Positions 36,501-46,895 of a DNA stretch of 64,000 bases are shown here, piece after piece; position 1 is the stretch's first letter, and every line of letters begins with the position of its first letter. Where the stretch lies: assembly GCA_903813345.2 (NCBI GenBank), contig CAIIXF020000009.1, positions 18,193,759 to 18,257,758 on the forward strand, in the 5' to 3' direction. The DNA is from Owenia fusiformis. Lineage: Eukaryota; Annelida; Polychaeta; Sabellida; Oweniidae. Position numbers and translations under genes: made by a program. Below the pieces are notes generated by a model. That model was not told the origin of the DNA. It worked only from the letters and a program-made list of their open reading frames with translations, and did no database searches.

Positions 36501-39500
36501 CTTTGCAGCAAAATATACAATTAAATGTTGAAGCCATTGTATTTAAACAGACAATTGACATTTAATAATTTATTTTGAAAAAGTGCAATTATAAAATACA
36601 AGAAATCTAAGAAATGTCTCTTTTTTTCAGATCAAGCGTAGGTTCCAGGGTGGAAGTTTAGGAGAAAGAGCTCAGTTTGCACTGGAGAATGAGCTGAACA
36701 GAGACTTTGCTCAAGTCATGGCATCTAACATGGTGAGATCAAATTGCATTATCTGTGTACAATACAAGGCTATGGCAGAAGAATTTTAGATCTACTGGTC
36801 AAATTTTGGACAAGTTGTGGGTTGAAATGAATAAAGTAAATTCTTGTATCAAACATTCATCCAGAAAATCAATAGTTGTATTTAATTTATAGTTGTTTAA
36901 AATATGCAGTGATCTCCCCAGCATTAAAGCAAGTGGGCGCAGCACCCACCTGAAATGATAATCAACTTGCACCCACCTAAGAATCCATTTTCACCCACTT
37001 GAAAATGAGAAAACCATGGAAAATTGGCATATTTTGACCAATTTTGGATCACTGTTATTTATATGAAAAGAACTTGTAAATATGTTAAAGGGACCCAACA
37101 CCTTACAAAACTTCTTAACGGAGAGGAATAAGGGAAAATGCTTGCCGGATTCTGAATCTGTGTATTTTTTAATGATTTTTCACCGTCTTAGAATTTCAAT
37201 TTTTTTCTTTTGAAAAAATGAGATTTGCATTGTTTTCCAATTAGACAAATGAGTAAACATGAATAGCTCGAAATCTAACGGTGAGATTTTGTTTTAAAAA
37301 ATCATGGATATCAAGGCTAAATATAGCTATACAATAAACATAAAAAACCAATGCTTGGACTCTTCATATTCACACAAAAAATTAATTAGTAAATGAGGTT
37401 TGATATTTGTGAGAATAAGTTGTACGAGTCGCAATGCTCTACAAACACCAGACTACAGGGTGGATTAGGATCAATGACACACATAAAAATTAATTTAAAA
37501 ATATTTCATGATAATTATCTCAAACAAAAGCAGTTAGCGAAGGATACATTTCATTACACTCAATAAATAGTTATCACTTTTGACTATATACATATCTCAT
37601 GGGAATGTATTTCCATCTGCTCAAGATATCATATTTTAGCTTCGAAAATCACAATCGTTGGATAATACATTTGTCTCAGAATGATAGGCCATCCTGTAGC
37701 AATGTAGCTTTCACTTGAAGTGTACCCTTGAGAATAATGAACTTACTTTCAAATTGGTCTTGCTTCTGTGGTGTATGTGGCTTTTTAGCAAATCTGCCAC
37801 GCTCATTTCTTTCCAGAACCATCTTGTTCACATGTAACACTAAGCTATACGCGCATGTATAGACAGATGACATAGATATACATATAAATTATATATTTCA
37901 CCTGTATTTACTTACATGGGAATATTCCCTTTGGAAAAATGCAAATGCATGAACATATATTTTCATCTTATATATGACTTCAAGCTAACATATTATTATC
38001 CCATCGAATGAAGTTCGGAGGGATATAGGGAACGCCTCCGTCCGTCCGTCCGTCCGTCCGTCCGTCCGTCTGTCCGTCCGGGCAATAACTCAAATACCGT
38101 TGGCCTGATTTTATTCATATTTTGTACACATATACCCTATGGAGGTAGAAGTTCTGCTCGAAAGCCGATTTTCAAAATGGCCGCTCATTTAAAAATGGCG
38201 GCCATTTTAGTGCCGATTTTACAGTAATTTAGGTGCAATATGTAAAACTGTAATAGCAATATGTTTTAAATGTAAAAAAATTATATAGGACATTAATAAA
38301 GCTAGAAATGTAGATATTAAAAAAGCACATGGCAGCCATCTTGAAAAATGGCGGCCTTTACTCGTTATTTTACGATTTTTGCTGTAACTCGAAAAGTAGT
38401 GGAGCGATTTTGTTCATATTTGGTATGTGAATACTATAGGCATGGCACACTGTCTAATGACACTTTTGGTAGAAGGCGGCCATTTTGAAAAATGGCGGAC
38501 ATTTTGAAAAATGGCCGCCATTTTAACTTATTTTACTAAAACTCGAAAAGTAGTGGAGCGATTTTGTTCATATTTGGTATGTGAATACGGATAAGCATGG
38601 CACACTGTCTAATGACACTTTTGGTAGAGGGCGATCATTTTTCAAAATGGCCGCCATTTTAACGTATTTTACTATAACTCGAAAAGTAGTGGAGCGATTT
38701 TGTTCATATTCGGTATGTGAATACTGTAAGCATGGCACACTGTCTAATGACACTTTTGGTAGAAGGCGGCCATTTTGAAAAATGGTGGACATTTTGAAAA
38801 ATGGCTGCCATTTTAACTTATTTTACTATAATTCGAAAAGTAGTGGAGCGATTTTGTTCATATTTTTGTACGTGAATACGTATCAGCATGGCACACTGTT
38901 TAATGACACTTTTGGTAGAAGGCGGCCATTTTTCAAAATGGCGGCCATTTTAACGTTTTTTACTATAACTCGAAAAGTAGTGGAGCGATTTTGTTCATAT
39001 TTGGTATGTGAATATTATAAGCATGGCACACTGTCTAATGACACTTTTGGTAGAAGGTGCCCGTTTTGAAAAATGTTCGATGGGATTCGCTACGCTTTGG
39101 CGTTGCCGTTGTTCTGGTTTCATATTTATATTTTCATAGTTAGTCTAACATAAATAATAGATCCATGAGAACAATATTCTTTGTTTTCTTAAAAATTGAT
39201 GGGTTTACTGTGAATTCAATAAATTACAATTTGCAAGGGGTAAGTATACTGTATGACCCTAGTTGCAAAGTACTGTTTATGCAGCTCAATAGCATAAAAT
39301 ATGTTGAATGAAGCATATGGTATGGATTAGTCGTGTGACACACAAACTGACCAATACATGAGGGTATTAGCTACTTTTCACAGAAACCAAAGGAGGACAG
39401 TGCTTTTATTTCAACTGGGAGCTTACCTCCACACGACTGATCATGTGACCATGGTGGTGGGTCCCTTTAATAAATATCAATCTTTCTCGGTTGATCTTGG

Positions 39501-42500
39501 CAACTGAAATAGGTGGCAGCACCTGCAAGTGACAAGAAACTAATCAGTCTATATTTACCATGGGTTAAAGCCATTGTTACCTTTCAGATCTTTCATGGAA
39601 TTTGTCAAGAAATTGTTTTGCATTATTCTCTTATGTATGTGTTTTTATATACATGTGTGTGATATGACCATTCATTACTTGGCATCAAGGAGAATGAACA
39701 TTTTCATTCCATTTTCCTTTATGGAAAATATTAATAATCCATTCAAAATGAGATCATATAATTGGCTGTTTAGATAAATGCAATACAAACTCTGACATTT
39801 GAGCAAGCTTTATTTCAGAACCTAATTAAGGTAGTACAGCGTATGCTTAAGCAATTGTCAAAATTTACGAAAATAAGTAAAAAACAAGATCATACAAATT
39901 AACTGTTCAGCTACAAAATCTGAGTTTTGAACAACTTTATTTCTTCTCTGTAGTTGTCTATAACGTCTGTATGTTTTGCCCTTGGAAAGGTACCCTCGAT
40001 ATGGAATCAAGGAATTATCCACCCCATTTTTAAATCTGGGGATCGTAAAGTACCAATGAATTATCGTGGCATTTGTCTTATGTCTATCCCATGCAAAATA
40101 TACTGCACTGTGCTCAATTCAAGACTCATCCAATGGCTTGAGATTAACCGAAAACTAAGTGATCACCAGAACGGATTTAGAGGCGACCGAAGCTGCATGG
40201 ATCATATATACTCTTTAACGTCAATTATTAATAACCGTAAGTGTGCTAAGCAGTCGACGTACGTCGCGTACGTTGACGCAAAACGTGCATTTGATACCAT
40301 AAATCGACAGTGTATGTACTACAAGTTAACTCTGGCTGGAGTAAAAGGACGTATTTTAAATGCAATCCAATCACTTTATGTTGGAGTGAAATACGCTGTA
40401 CGCATAAACGGAACTCTAACGTCATGGTTTAACGTCAACTCTGGTTTGAAACAAGGCTGTAAGATTTCCACGACGCTGTTCGCCGTCTACGTAAACGACC
40501 TGGCCGATGAAATTGACGCAATGTCATGTGGCGTACCAGTAGGTGACACGCGCGTTGGGATATTATTATACGCCGACGATATTGTGCTAATCGCTGAAAA
40601 TGAAAACAACCTGCAACGTATGCTGGACACTATGAATCTTTGGTGCAGTAAATGGCGTATGACTGTTAACGGTCTTAAGACCAACGTGATTCACCATCGC
40701 CCACGTACAACATTACGCTCACGTTTCCAATTTCACTGTGGTGATATCGATTTGGACTATACATCGAGTTACAAATACCTAGGAATTACACTCAACGAGC
40801 ACATGGATATGGTGGCAACCGCCACAGTGCTGGCCAAGTCCGGTTCACGGGCACTTGGTGCAATAATGGCCAAGTCAAGAGCAACAGGAGGATTATCGTA
40901 CGACGTATTTACTCATGTCTATGACTCACTCGTAGCACCGGTGCTGACGTATGGCTCTGGAATTTGGGGCATTAATAAAGCGACAACTGCGCCTGCGACC
41001 GTTGTACAAAACAAGGCACAACGATTCTTTCTTGGTGTGGGCCAACATGCCCCCAACTCGGCAGTACAAGGAGACATGTGCTGGACAAGCATTGATACAC
41101 GACACAATATCGAATCAGCACGGATGTGGTGCCGCATTAAAAACATGTCCCCTCAGCGAACACTTAAGAAAATACATGTTTGGTCACTTAGCCTACGCGG
41201 TTCCTGGGAATCAAAAGTAAAAACTCTGCTATCAGACAACGGAGCTGAAATGCTAATAACGCAGGATAAAATTTCTAATGTGAAACAACATTTGAAACAA
41301 CTAGGACATCGTTTGAGTTCTACTGAACATGAAATTTGGCATCATTCATTGTGGAACGATCGAAGAAACCAAGAACATGGCAATAAACTAAGAACATATA
41401 GACTACATAAACCGCATGCGACAACCCCTGAGCCATACGTTCAATTACCTATGCATAAATATGAACGTAGTTACTTGGCACGAATTCGATCAGGAACCCT
41501 CCCTATAAAAATTGAAACCGGGCGATTCACAGGTGTCGAATTACACGACAGAGTATGCTTATGCAACCAAAGTGTTGAAGACGAAATCCATATCCTAATT
41601 GATTGCCCCCTACACGATGACAATAGACAAACCCTTATAGAAGCATGTGCTCTTCAAATACCGGACTTTAACAACTTATCGAGCATGGGCAAATATTGCA
41701 CAATGATGAACACTATATCAGTACAAAGACTAATAGCGAAAACAATAAATAAAATCATGATAACACGAAGATGCTATGAAGTGTAATATAATACAAGGTG
41801 CAATATTAGATTCACATTTTTAGACATTTTATACTCATAGAACTATTCGATCTTTAAGTCTCTCATAAGCCGGAGCCGGCTGAGCTGTTGTTTTAATCAA
41901 TTGTATCAACATGTATTTTAAATTGTACAGCGTGAGACTCTAATAAATACCTTACTTACTTACTTACTTACTCTATAATTTATGAACATAACTTATATAC
42001 AGTTGTCCTTTTAGTGGCCATGTCATGAATATGTTGCTAGAACAAGATGGAAAAGTTTGTCTGTGTCAATATTAGAATAAGCTTCTGTTAGACACATTTT
42101 GATGGATCACCGTCTGCCAAAAGATTACAAGTATTGCTAACGTATAAGTGATTTTTCTATAATCAACCCTTATGAAAAGTTTCCAAATGAAGATGTAAAA
42201 CATAAGAAGAAATTGGTTTGATTAAGGTCAAGGTCGTTCTTGTTGGGCATTGGTCCTTATGCATTGCAGCAAACCCAATTGTAACACTCTCATTATAACT
42301 AAACCGAAAGAGACTTGAATATGGGTTTTATTCTGAGGGCCTTTATGATATTTCCAGGGAAAAATATCATATTTCCCTGGGAATAGAACCCATTATTTAA
42401 CCATACCAGGTCAATAAGTTCTTTATTACCAGAGAAATAATAATGGAATAAAGTGTGTATCATATTTTATTGAGTGGAATGATTGTATTAACTGAGCAAA

Positions 42501-44783
42501 ATGGGGGAAAATTGTATGTTCGCTTTGTTTTCTATTTTGATTGATAACAAGTTGAAGACATCGATAAAATCACGTAATTCTATATATTCTAGCTAAATTC
42601 ACGTTCAAATATCTGCATATCTTGAGACATTGGCCAAAAATCACGAGACACTTCTTGAAAGAATCCTAAATCTTTATATTGCACTCACCCAAAAAATTAC
42701 ATTTCTTCATTGCATTATTTTTCCAGTTAGAAGTTTGAAGAAGTGAGGCGAGTAGTGTTTCTTATTGAGTTTGAAATAAAATCATTTAATTTACAGTCCT
42801 GCATCACAGGCCTGTTGTCTCCCACTTCCCATTATTAATTCCCCTTCTCTTGCAAAGTTGTATGTTAGATTGATGGGCTATGTAAGGACTTCATGTTAGA
42901 TTCTTTGACTAAATATGCCAGAGTAATCTTAATTGTAGTGCTATTTTATAGCATTGTTTTTTACGATTTATAGTCAGAATGGATTAGTTTAATGTGTAAT
43001 CTCTCCTTGTTATTGTACTCAGGCCAGGCACCCATTACCTCCCCTTGCTAAACACTACCAACCGTTTTAAACAATAACTCTAAAAGACTTTGAAATATCA
43101 ATATTTTATGCCTTCTCATAATTCAGAGTTTTAGCTTCATGCTAGTTCTTGCAAGTTCTTGTTTATATGACTCAAATCAGAGGAAAAGTGTAAGTAATGT
43201 TTATCAAGGGATGGAATTTAATAAGGAGCACTGGATGTTATTATGTCTAAGATATCTGAGATTGGATTTCAGCATTCCCCCTGGATAATTAACTAGAAAG
43301 CATCTTTTATGATGATTTTCTAATAAAGCTAGGAATGAAGGACATAATGATGCAATGAATCAGAATTACTATTATACTGAACAGACTCCAGTATTCAATG
43401 AATTTGCATTCATGATTCAATCAACTGACATCTTTTTGTGGAAATGTTGATGAAACAATGGTTGCTTTTAAAGAAAATGAAATCAAACTATTAAAAGGGG
43501 TAACATAAGCTTGCTCACTAACCTCCCCATGTCAGGTTTCTAAGCAACTGTATAATTATATTGTGTAGTTTTTTTATCACACCATCAGTGGGATATAGTT
43601 GTCATAGTCGTCAAGATCATTATCGTGATCATCCCGCTTTTTTGTTATCGCCATTGCAGGAAAAGCACTTGTCGGATTGTCTCCAAATTTGCACACATGA
43701 TAGAGGCTATCAAGTTCTAGAGCTGATTAGCTTTTGGGTGGCCATCTTGTTTTCTGGTGGCCATTTTGAAGCTTTTCCGATAAATCTTGTCATTGTCATT
43801 TCAGGAAAACCACTTGTCGTTTGTCTCCAAATTTGCACACATGATAGAGGATATCAAATTCTAACTGATTAACATCTGTGCAACCATTTTTCTGGCGGCC
43901 ATTTTGAAAGTTATTTGATGGTGTGATCTCGTTCACGTCACATCATGTGCCTTGTTTATATTTTTAGAAAATGCAAGACTTAATCTTCTACCATCTTCTG
44001 ACTTGGCCCCGGATATATTTTTGTGATTTCAAAAATACACCCTTAAAAACTATTGATGAAAAGACAAAATTAAATCTGCCATTAGGGCTCTCTGATATGG
44101 TATGTTTTGTGATTCAGCTTTTTGTGTGTATTTCCAGGAGAAATTCTCCAATGCATCAGGAGGGGGTGATGCTGTGTCAACACTGCAGAAGCAGGTAGAT
44201 GATGTGAAGGGAGTCATGACACAGAATATAGAGAAGGTTCTAGACAGAGGAGAAAGACTGGATGATCTATTGGATAAAACAACAGACTTGGAAGCCAATG
44301 TAGGTCATAACAGCATAGTTACAATTCTTTTTATTAAATATAGCAAGGGAAGATTTCATAATACGTAGATATTATGTAAATTTTGCATTATACAATCATG
44401 TAATGTAAGGATTAATTTTGAACCTCGTTTAGGATTTTGGAACTGATTGCTGTACACTGATCAAGATTTGAACTTTTTTGAGATATCTACATTTGAGCCT
44501 TGTAACATAACTGAACTTCATTTTTTACCTTGCTAATTTGTAATAGCTAATGAATAAAGCTAAAGATATTTCTGTTTTTCAGTCTGCCACGTTCCGTAAA
44601 ACAGCACGACGCGTTCACAGGAAGATGTGGTGCGCTAACATGAAGATGAATATCTGCATTGCTGTTATCGCCATTATTGTGATCCTCGTAATAACTCTTA
44701 TCATTCTCTTCTCCACACATGTGCTGCCTGTCAAATCAAATCCAGCCACAGCAGCACCTGCAACTACCACACCAAGACTATAG
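33420..44783 (+). CDS. VAMP7: VAMP7-like longin R-SNARE (five coding exons, 236 aa)
   Basis: Coding exons 33420-33568, 35116-35212, 36631-36732, 44138-44299 and 44583-44783 join in frame with GT-AG sites. The product is a vesicle SNARE for endosome/lysosome and secretory fusion. Seen: an N-terminal longin domain (about residues 1-105, starting MTIVYSCIARGAVIL, with NYLFHCIIENGLIYMC), an R-SNARE helix (about 125-185; KVLDRGERLDDLLDKT, with R153 as the zero-layer arginine), a membrane anchor (about 193-213) and a Pro/Thr-rich 23-residue lumenal tail. Human VAMP7 is 220 aa, so the length fits. The start at 33420 is preferred because a good splice acceptor (TTTACTTTTAG, ending 33387) lies just upstream; an in-frame ATG at 33324 would lie before that acceptor. 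Intron 3 is 7.4 kb and stuffed with mobile elements; no exon is damaged. Confidence 0.93.
33597..33905. mobile_element. MITE with ATATGGTAAAACC ends, VAMP7 intron 1
   Basis: ATATGGTAAAACC (33597) is inverted as GGTTTTACCATAT (ends 33905). Next to the ends lie TGAATGAACACC and GGTGAACATAGG. Related in its ends to the element at 619-791. Non-coding. Confidence 0.65.
34018..34506. mobile_element. TA-flanked Tc1/mariner-type MITE, 489 bp, VAMP7 intron 1
   Basis: CAGGGTGGTCAAAAAAATGG at 34018 is mirrored by CCATTTTTTTGGACCACCCTG ending at 34506 (one extra base), with TA on each side. The arms stay inverted for about 120 bp (ATAAATATTGATTTTCT, ACCAATGGATAGGGAAT), and a second inverted pair in the middle (GACATATTGAA / TTCAATATGTC) makes most of the element self-complementary. 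Confidence 0.85.
35116..35212 (+). CDS. VAMP7: VAMP7-like exon 2
   Basis: Acceptor GTTTATAG, donor GTAAGT. Its first base completes an Asn codon to give SDNYLFHCIIENG, the conserved NYLFH block of VAMP7 longin domains. Ends in phase 0. Confidence 0.9.
35386..35461. repeat. 76 bp hairpin in VAMP7 intron 2
   Basis: GGGGAGTAAGCCACCCCTCC pairs with GGGGGTGACTTACTCCCC across a short AT-rich loop. Possibly a miniature foldback element. It lies 174 bp after exon 2. Confidence 0.6.
36152..36226. repeat. 75 bp hairpin in VAMP7 intron 2
   Basis: GTTATTCACC at the left and GGTGAATAAC at the right are exact inverses; GATATGAGGAATATC and GATATTCCCCATATC pair inside. Resembles a tiny foldback element. 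Confidence 0.65.
36631..36732 (+). CDS. VAMP7: VAMP7-like exon 3
   Basis: Acceptor CTTTTTTTCAG, donor GTGAGA; 34 codons beginning IKRRFQGG, the last helix of the longin domain and the linker towards the SNARE motif. Phase 0 at both ends. Confidence 0.9.
38036..38080. repeat. (TCCG)n microsatellite
   Basis: About eleven TCCG units with one TCTG interruption, just inside the left end of the element at 37999. Confidence 0.9.
38380..39060. repeat. tandem array, 137-154 bp unit, about 5 copies
   Basis: The motif GAAAAGTAGTGGAGCGATTT recurs at about 38391, 38545, 38691, 38835 and 38972. Units vary in how many ATTTTGAAAAATGGCGG blocks they carry, which explains the length differences. Confidence 0.85.
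39954..41786 (+). CDS. LINE reverse transcriptase, C-terminal 610 aa, uninterrupted
   Basis: The product would copy element RNA into DNA at a nicked target. Seen: NYRGICLMSIPCK (about 36-48), HQNGFRGDRSCMDH (71-84), the A motif YVDAKRAFDTI with Asp108, the B motif SGLKQGCKIS (163-172) and the catalytic YADD (206-209), then a thumb/connection with YKYLGITLNE (274-282), and a C-terminal CxC-H-C zinc-knuckle (C535, C537, H546, C551). A stop codon (39951-39953) lies just upstream and no Met starts the frame, as expected for a 5'-truncated insertion. No frameshift or stop over 610 codons implies a recent insertion. Clade is not assigned. Codon usage is visibly less AT-rich than the surrounding intron. 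Confidence 0.92.
   Translation: MSITSVCFALGKVPSIWNQGIIHPIFKSGDRKVPMNYRGICLMSIPCKIYCTVLNSRLIQWLEINRKLSDHQNGFRGDRSCMDHIYSLTSIINNRKCAKQSTYVAYVDAKRAFDTINRQCMYYKLTLAGVKGRILNAIQSLYVGVKYAVRINGTLTSWFNVNSGLKQGCKISTTLFAVYVNDLADEIDAMSCGVPVGDTRVGILLYADDIVLIAENENNLQRMLDTMNLWCSKWRMTVNGLKTNVIHHRPRTTLRSRFQFHCGDIDLDYTSSYKYLGITLNEHMDMVATATVLAKSGSRALGAIMAKSRATGGLSYDVFTHVYDSLVAPVLTYGSGIWGINKATTAPATVVQNKAQRFFLGVGQHAPNSAVQGDMCWTSIDTRHNIESARMWCRIKNMSPQRTLKKIHVWSLSLRGSWESKVKTLLSDNGAEMLITQDKISNVKQHLKQLGHRLSSTEHEIWHHSLWNDRRNQEHGNKLRTYRLHKPHATTPEPYVQLPMHKYERSYLARIRSGTLPIKIETGRFTGVELHDRVCLCNQSVEDEIHILIDCPLHDDNRQTLIEACALQIPDFNNLSSMGKYCTMMNTISVQRLIAKTINKIMITRRCYEV
39954..41973 (+). mobile_element. 5'-truncated non-LTR retrotransposon (LINE) with (TTAC)n tail
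   Basis: Contains the reverse transcriptase frame 39954-41786, a ~165 bp 3' UTR with a GCCGGAGCCGGC palindrome (about 41871) and AATAAA, and a short TTAC repeat tail ending near 41973. No endonuclease or first frame lies upstream, where the sequence becomes ordinary intron within a few bases of 39951. It is in the same orientation as the host VAMP7 gene, in intron 3. No exact target duplication could be seen. Confidence 0.85.
42321..42393. repeat. 73 bp hairpin in VAMP7 intron 3
   Basis: ATGGGTTTTATTCT pairs with GAATAGAACCCAT; inside, TTTCCAGGGAAA pairs with TTTCCCTGGGAA around ATATCAT. Looks like a small foldback element. Confidence 0.6.
43576..43927. mobile_element. 352 bp tandem-repeat element with ATCACACCATCA ends
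   Basis: Perfect 12 bp inverted ends (ATCACACCATCA 43576-43587, TGATGGTGTGAT 43916-43927). Inside are two copies of a ~145 bp unit with CAGGAAAANCACTTGTCG, TCTCCAAATTTGCACACATG and GGNGGCCATTTTGAA. Smaller version of the layout at 48388-49883, without the TCCG tract. It ends about 210 bp before VAMP7 exon 4. Confidence 0.65.
44138..44299 (+). CDS. VAMP7: VAMP7-like exon 4 (SNARE motif)
   Basis: Acceptor GTATTTCCAG, donor GTAGGT; 54 codons, phase 0. Carries LQKQVDDVKGVMTQNIEKVL and the zero-layer Arg in LDRGERL. Confidence 0.93.
44583..44783 (+). CDS. VAMP7: VAMP7-like exon 5 (end of SNARE, membrane anchor, tail)
   Basis: Acceptor CTGTTTTTCAG; 66 codons plus TAG. Basic juxtamembrane segment (RKTARRVHRKMW), then a hydrophobic helix (ICIAVIAIIVILVITLIILF) and a short Ala/Pro/Thr tail. 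Confidence 0.93.
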   Translation, partial: SATFRKTARRVHRKMWCANMKMNICIAVIAIIVILVITLIILFSTHVLPVKSNPATAAPATTTPRL

Positions 44784-46084
44784 AGGTCTCTGTTTGTAAG
44801 AAATTATGGGATAGGTGCAAATCTTCAGATGAGATTTTTACTGGATTATTGCATAAGAGGGAAACAGTTATTTGTAGCTATGCCAAAATAGTTTGATTGT
44901 CTTGTTTATTCTGAGAACACAATCAATGATGGTCATGTTTACTTTGACAATTGAAATGAAAGGGACAAAATTAAACAAGGAATGAGATCAATTTGCACAA
45001 AACAATATGTAATGTATTTAGTACTCTAACCTGTCAAGAAATATGAAATCAGAGGTCCGAGTAGTATTCTTGTAATCACAGCACTACAAGAATTATTGAT
45101 TGTGTTGTGATTTGAATTATTTATGGTGGGCAACTTTGCCAAGTAAAACAAGTCAACTGACTAATTACATGTATATAGACATTTTACATGTATGTTTGTA
45201 AATGTGATACAAACTGGACATAAATTCATAGCATTAGTCTCACCTTAATCAGACCCATAGACTTGGGAGTGATGCGTCATTGATTGAGAAGGACCAAAAT
45301 GGAGTGATCTACATACATTCTAATATGTAACTGAAGGGTTGATCAAATCATTTTTGGTGATTTATTTATTGTAGATGATAATGTGATAGCTTTTGTATTA
45401 TTGTAAGTGGCTTATATAAGTGAATTAACAGGTTGCTGTTAATGCTTTGATTCGGGGCCATATTTTAAGAAATGTATTTTCAGGTATTTTGAAGAGAACT
45501 TTTTTATTAACAATGCATAGCATTCATGGTGTTGCATGTTAGGTCAAAATACCTCCTTATTTTTTCAGGATACTTCCTATTATACCGTGATTGTCATGGT
45601 TCTTATTCTTATTTATGGTAATTTGGATCCATGAATACAGTGCAGTATTATACTATGGTATTGGGTGGACGTTGTTGTTGTTTATTATGAGCTACCATAC
45701 ACAAAAAGACAGTTCTGAGGCATCTATATATTTATTATGTGTCATTTCACTATAACAGAATGATGGATGATCTAGCTATCCATTTTAAAAAATCAGATTA
45801 TCAAGAAATTTCTGTTGCATTCTTTTGTTCTTTTAAGAAATGTGAATTGAAGTGCATATTGGAGCAGACACATTTGCAAAAAGCTCATGTAGTCAACAGT
45901 TCATGGAAGTAAATTGTAAAATAATTACTATTTTTTGAAAATTTATATAACATATTAGGTAGTGAGTTTTTATCAAAAGGTGTATAATATTTATGTTTAC
46001 TGAAATCTATATATTTTTAATGTATCCAAGAATGTTTAGTACTATGTACATTATAAATTGGACTTCCATGGTAGTCATTTAAAT
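44784..46084 (+). other. VAMP7 3' flank, probable 3' UTR
   Basis: AT-rich, no further exon. The poly(A) site is not certain. Confidence 0.4.
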
Positions 46085-46895
46085 ATGTAGAATTTCACTC
46101 ACTCTATCATATTCAAAGATGTTGGGGAATTCCACTCACTCTATCATATTCAAAGATGTGGGGGAATTTCACTCACTCTATCATATTCAAAGATGTTGGG
46201 GAATTCCACTCACTCTATCATATTCAAATGTGTAGTGGAATGTCACTCACTCTATCATATTCAAATATGTTGTGGAATTTCACTCTCTATCATATTCAAA
46301 GATGTATGGGAATTTCACTCACTTTATCATATTCAAATGTGTAGTGGAATGTCACTCACTCTATCATATTCAAAGACGTAGTGGAATTTCACCCACTCTA
46401 TCATATTCAAAGATGTAGGGGAATATCACCCTCTCTATCACATTCAAATATGTAGTGGAATTTCACTCACTCTATCATATTCAAAGACGTAGTGGAATTT
46501 CACTCACTCTATCATATTCAAAGATGTAGGGGAATATCACCCTCTCTATCACATTCAAATATGTAGTGGAATTTCACTCACTCTATCATATTCAAATATG
46601 TAGTGGAATTTCACTCAATCTATCATATTCAAATATGTAGTGGAATTTCACTCACTCTATCATATTTAAAGATCTAGGGGAATTTCAGTCGCTCCATCAT
46701 ATTCAAATATGTAGCGGAATTTCACTCACTCTATCATATTCAAAGATGTAGGGGAATATCACCCTCTCTATCACATTCAAATATGTAGTGGAATTTCACT
46801 TACTCTGTCATATTCAAATATGTAGTGGAATTTCACTCACTCTATCATATTCAAATATGTAGTGGAATTTCACTCACTCTGTCATATTCAATCAC
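46085..46895. repeat. 37 bp tandem array, about 22 copies
   Basis: Unit ATTTCACTCACTCTATCATATTCAAATATGTAGTGGA with variants (AAAGATGTTGGGGA, AAATGTGTAGTGGA, CACCCTCTCTATCACA). It starts 1.3 kb after the VAMP7 stop, so it could be part of a long 3' UTR. Open frames in it are by-products. Confidence 0.9.

Larger units (their letters stand above)
37999..39085. mobile_element. tandem-repeat element with TCCCATCGAA ends (pearl/HINE-like)
   Basis: Perfect 10 bp inverted ends (37999-38008 and 39076-39085). Next to the left end is a (TCCG)n tract, followed by about five copies of a 137-154 bp unit containing CTCGAAAAGTAGTGGAGCG, GGCACACTGTCTAATGACAC and GCGGCCATTTT. Same layout as 48388-49883. Open frames across it change between copies and look incidental. 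Confidence 0.65.
37089..39466. mobile_element. TTAA-flanked element (AGGGACCCA ends), VAMP7 intron 3
   Basis: AGGGACCCAACACC at 37089 and its near inverse GGTGGTGGGTCCCT ending at 39466 are each bordered by TTAA (37085-37088, 39467-39470). TTAA target sites are shared by piggyBac and Kolobok transposons. No transposase frame, so non-autonomous. About 1.1 kb of its length is a separate tandem-repeat element nested inside (37999-39085). Confidence 0.6.

Noticed and set aside
38568-39069. Open frames across the 38 kb array on both strands
   Set aside because: They are repeats of the 137-154 bp unit and break where unit length changes.
39930-41990. Target site duplication around the 39954 LINE
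   Set aside because: CTCTGTA and CTCTATA near the two ends are similar but not identical; too weak to call.
43561-43872. 103-codon + frame
   Set aside because: It spans the two tandem units of the 43576-43927 element and starts in flanking DNA; it repeats CLQICTHDRGYQ simply because the DNA is duplicated.
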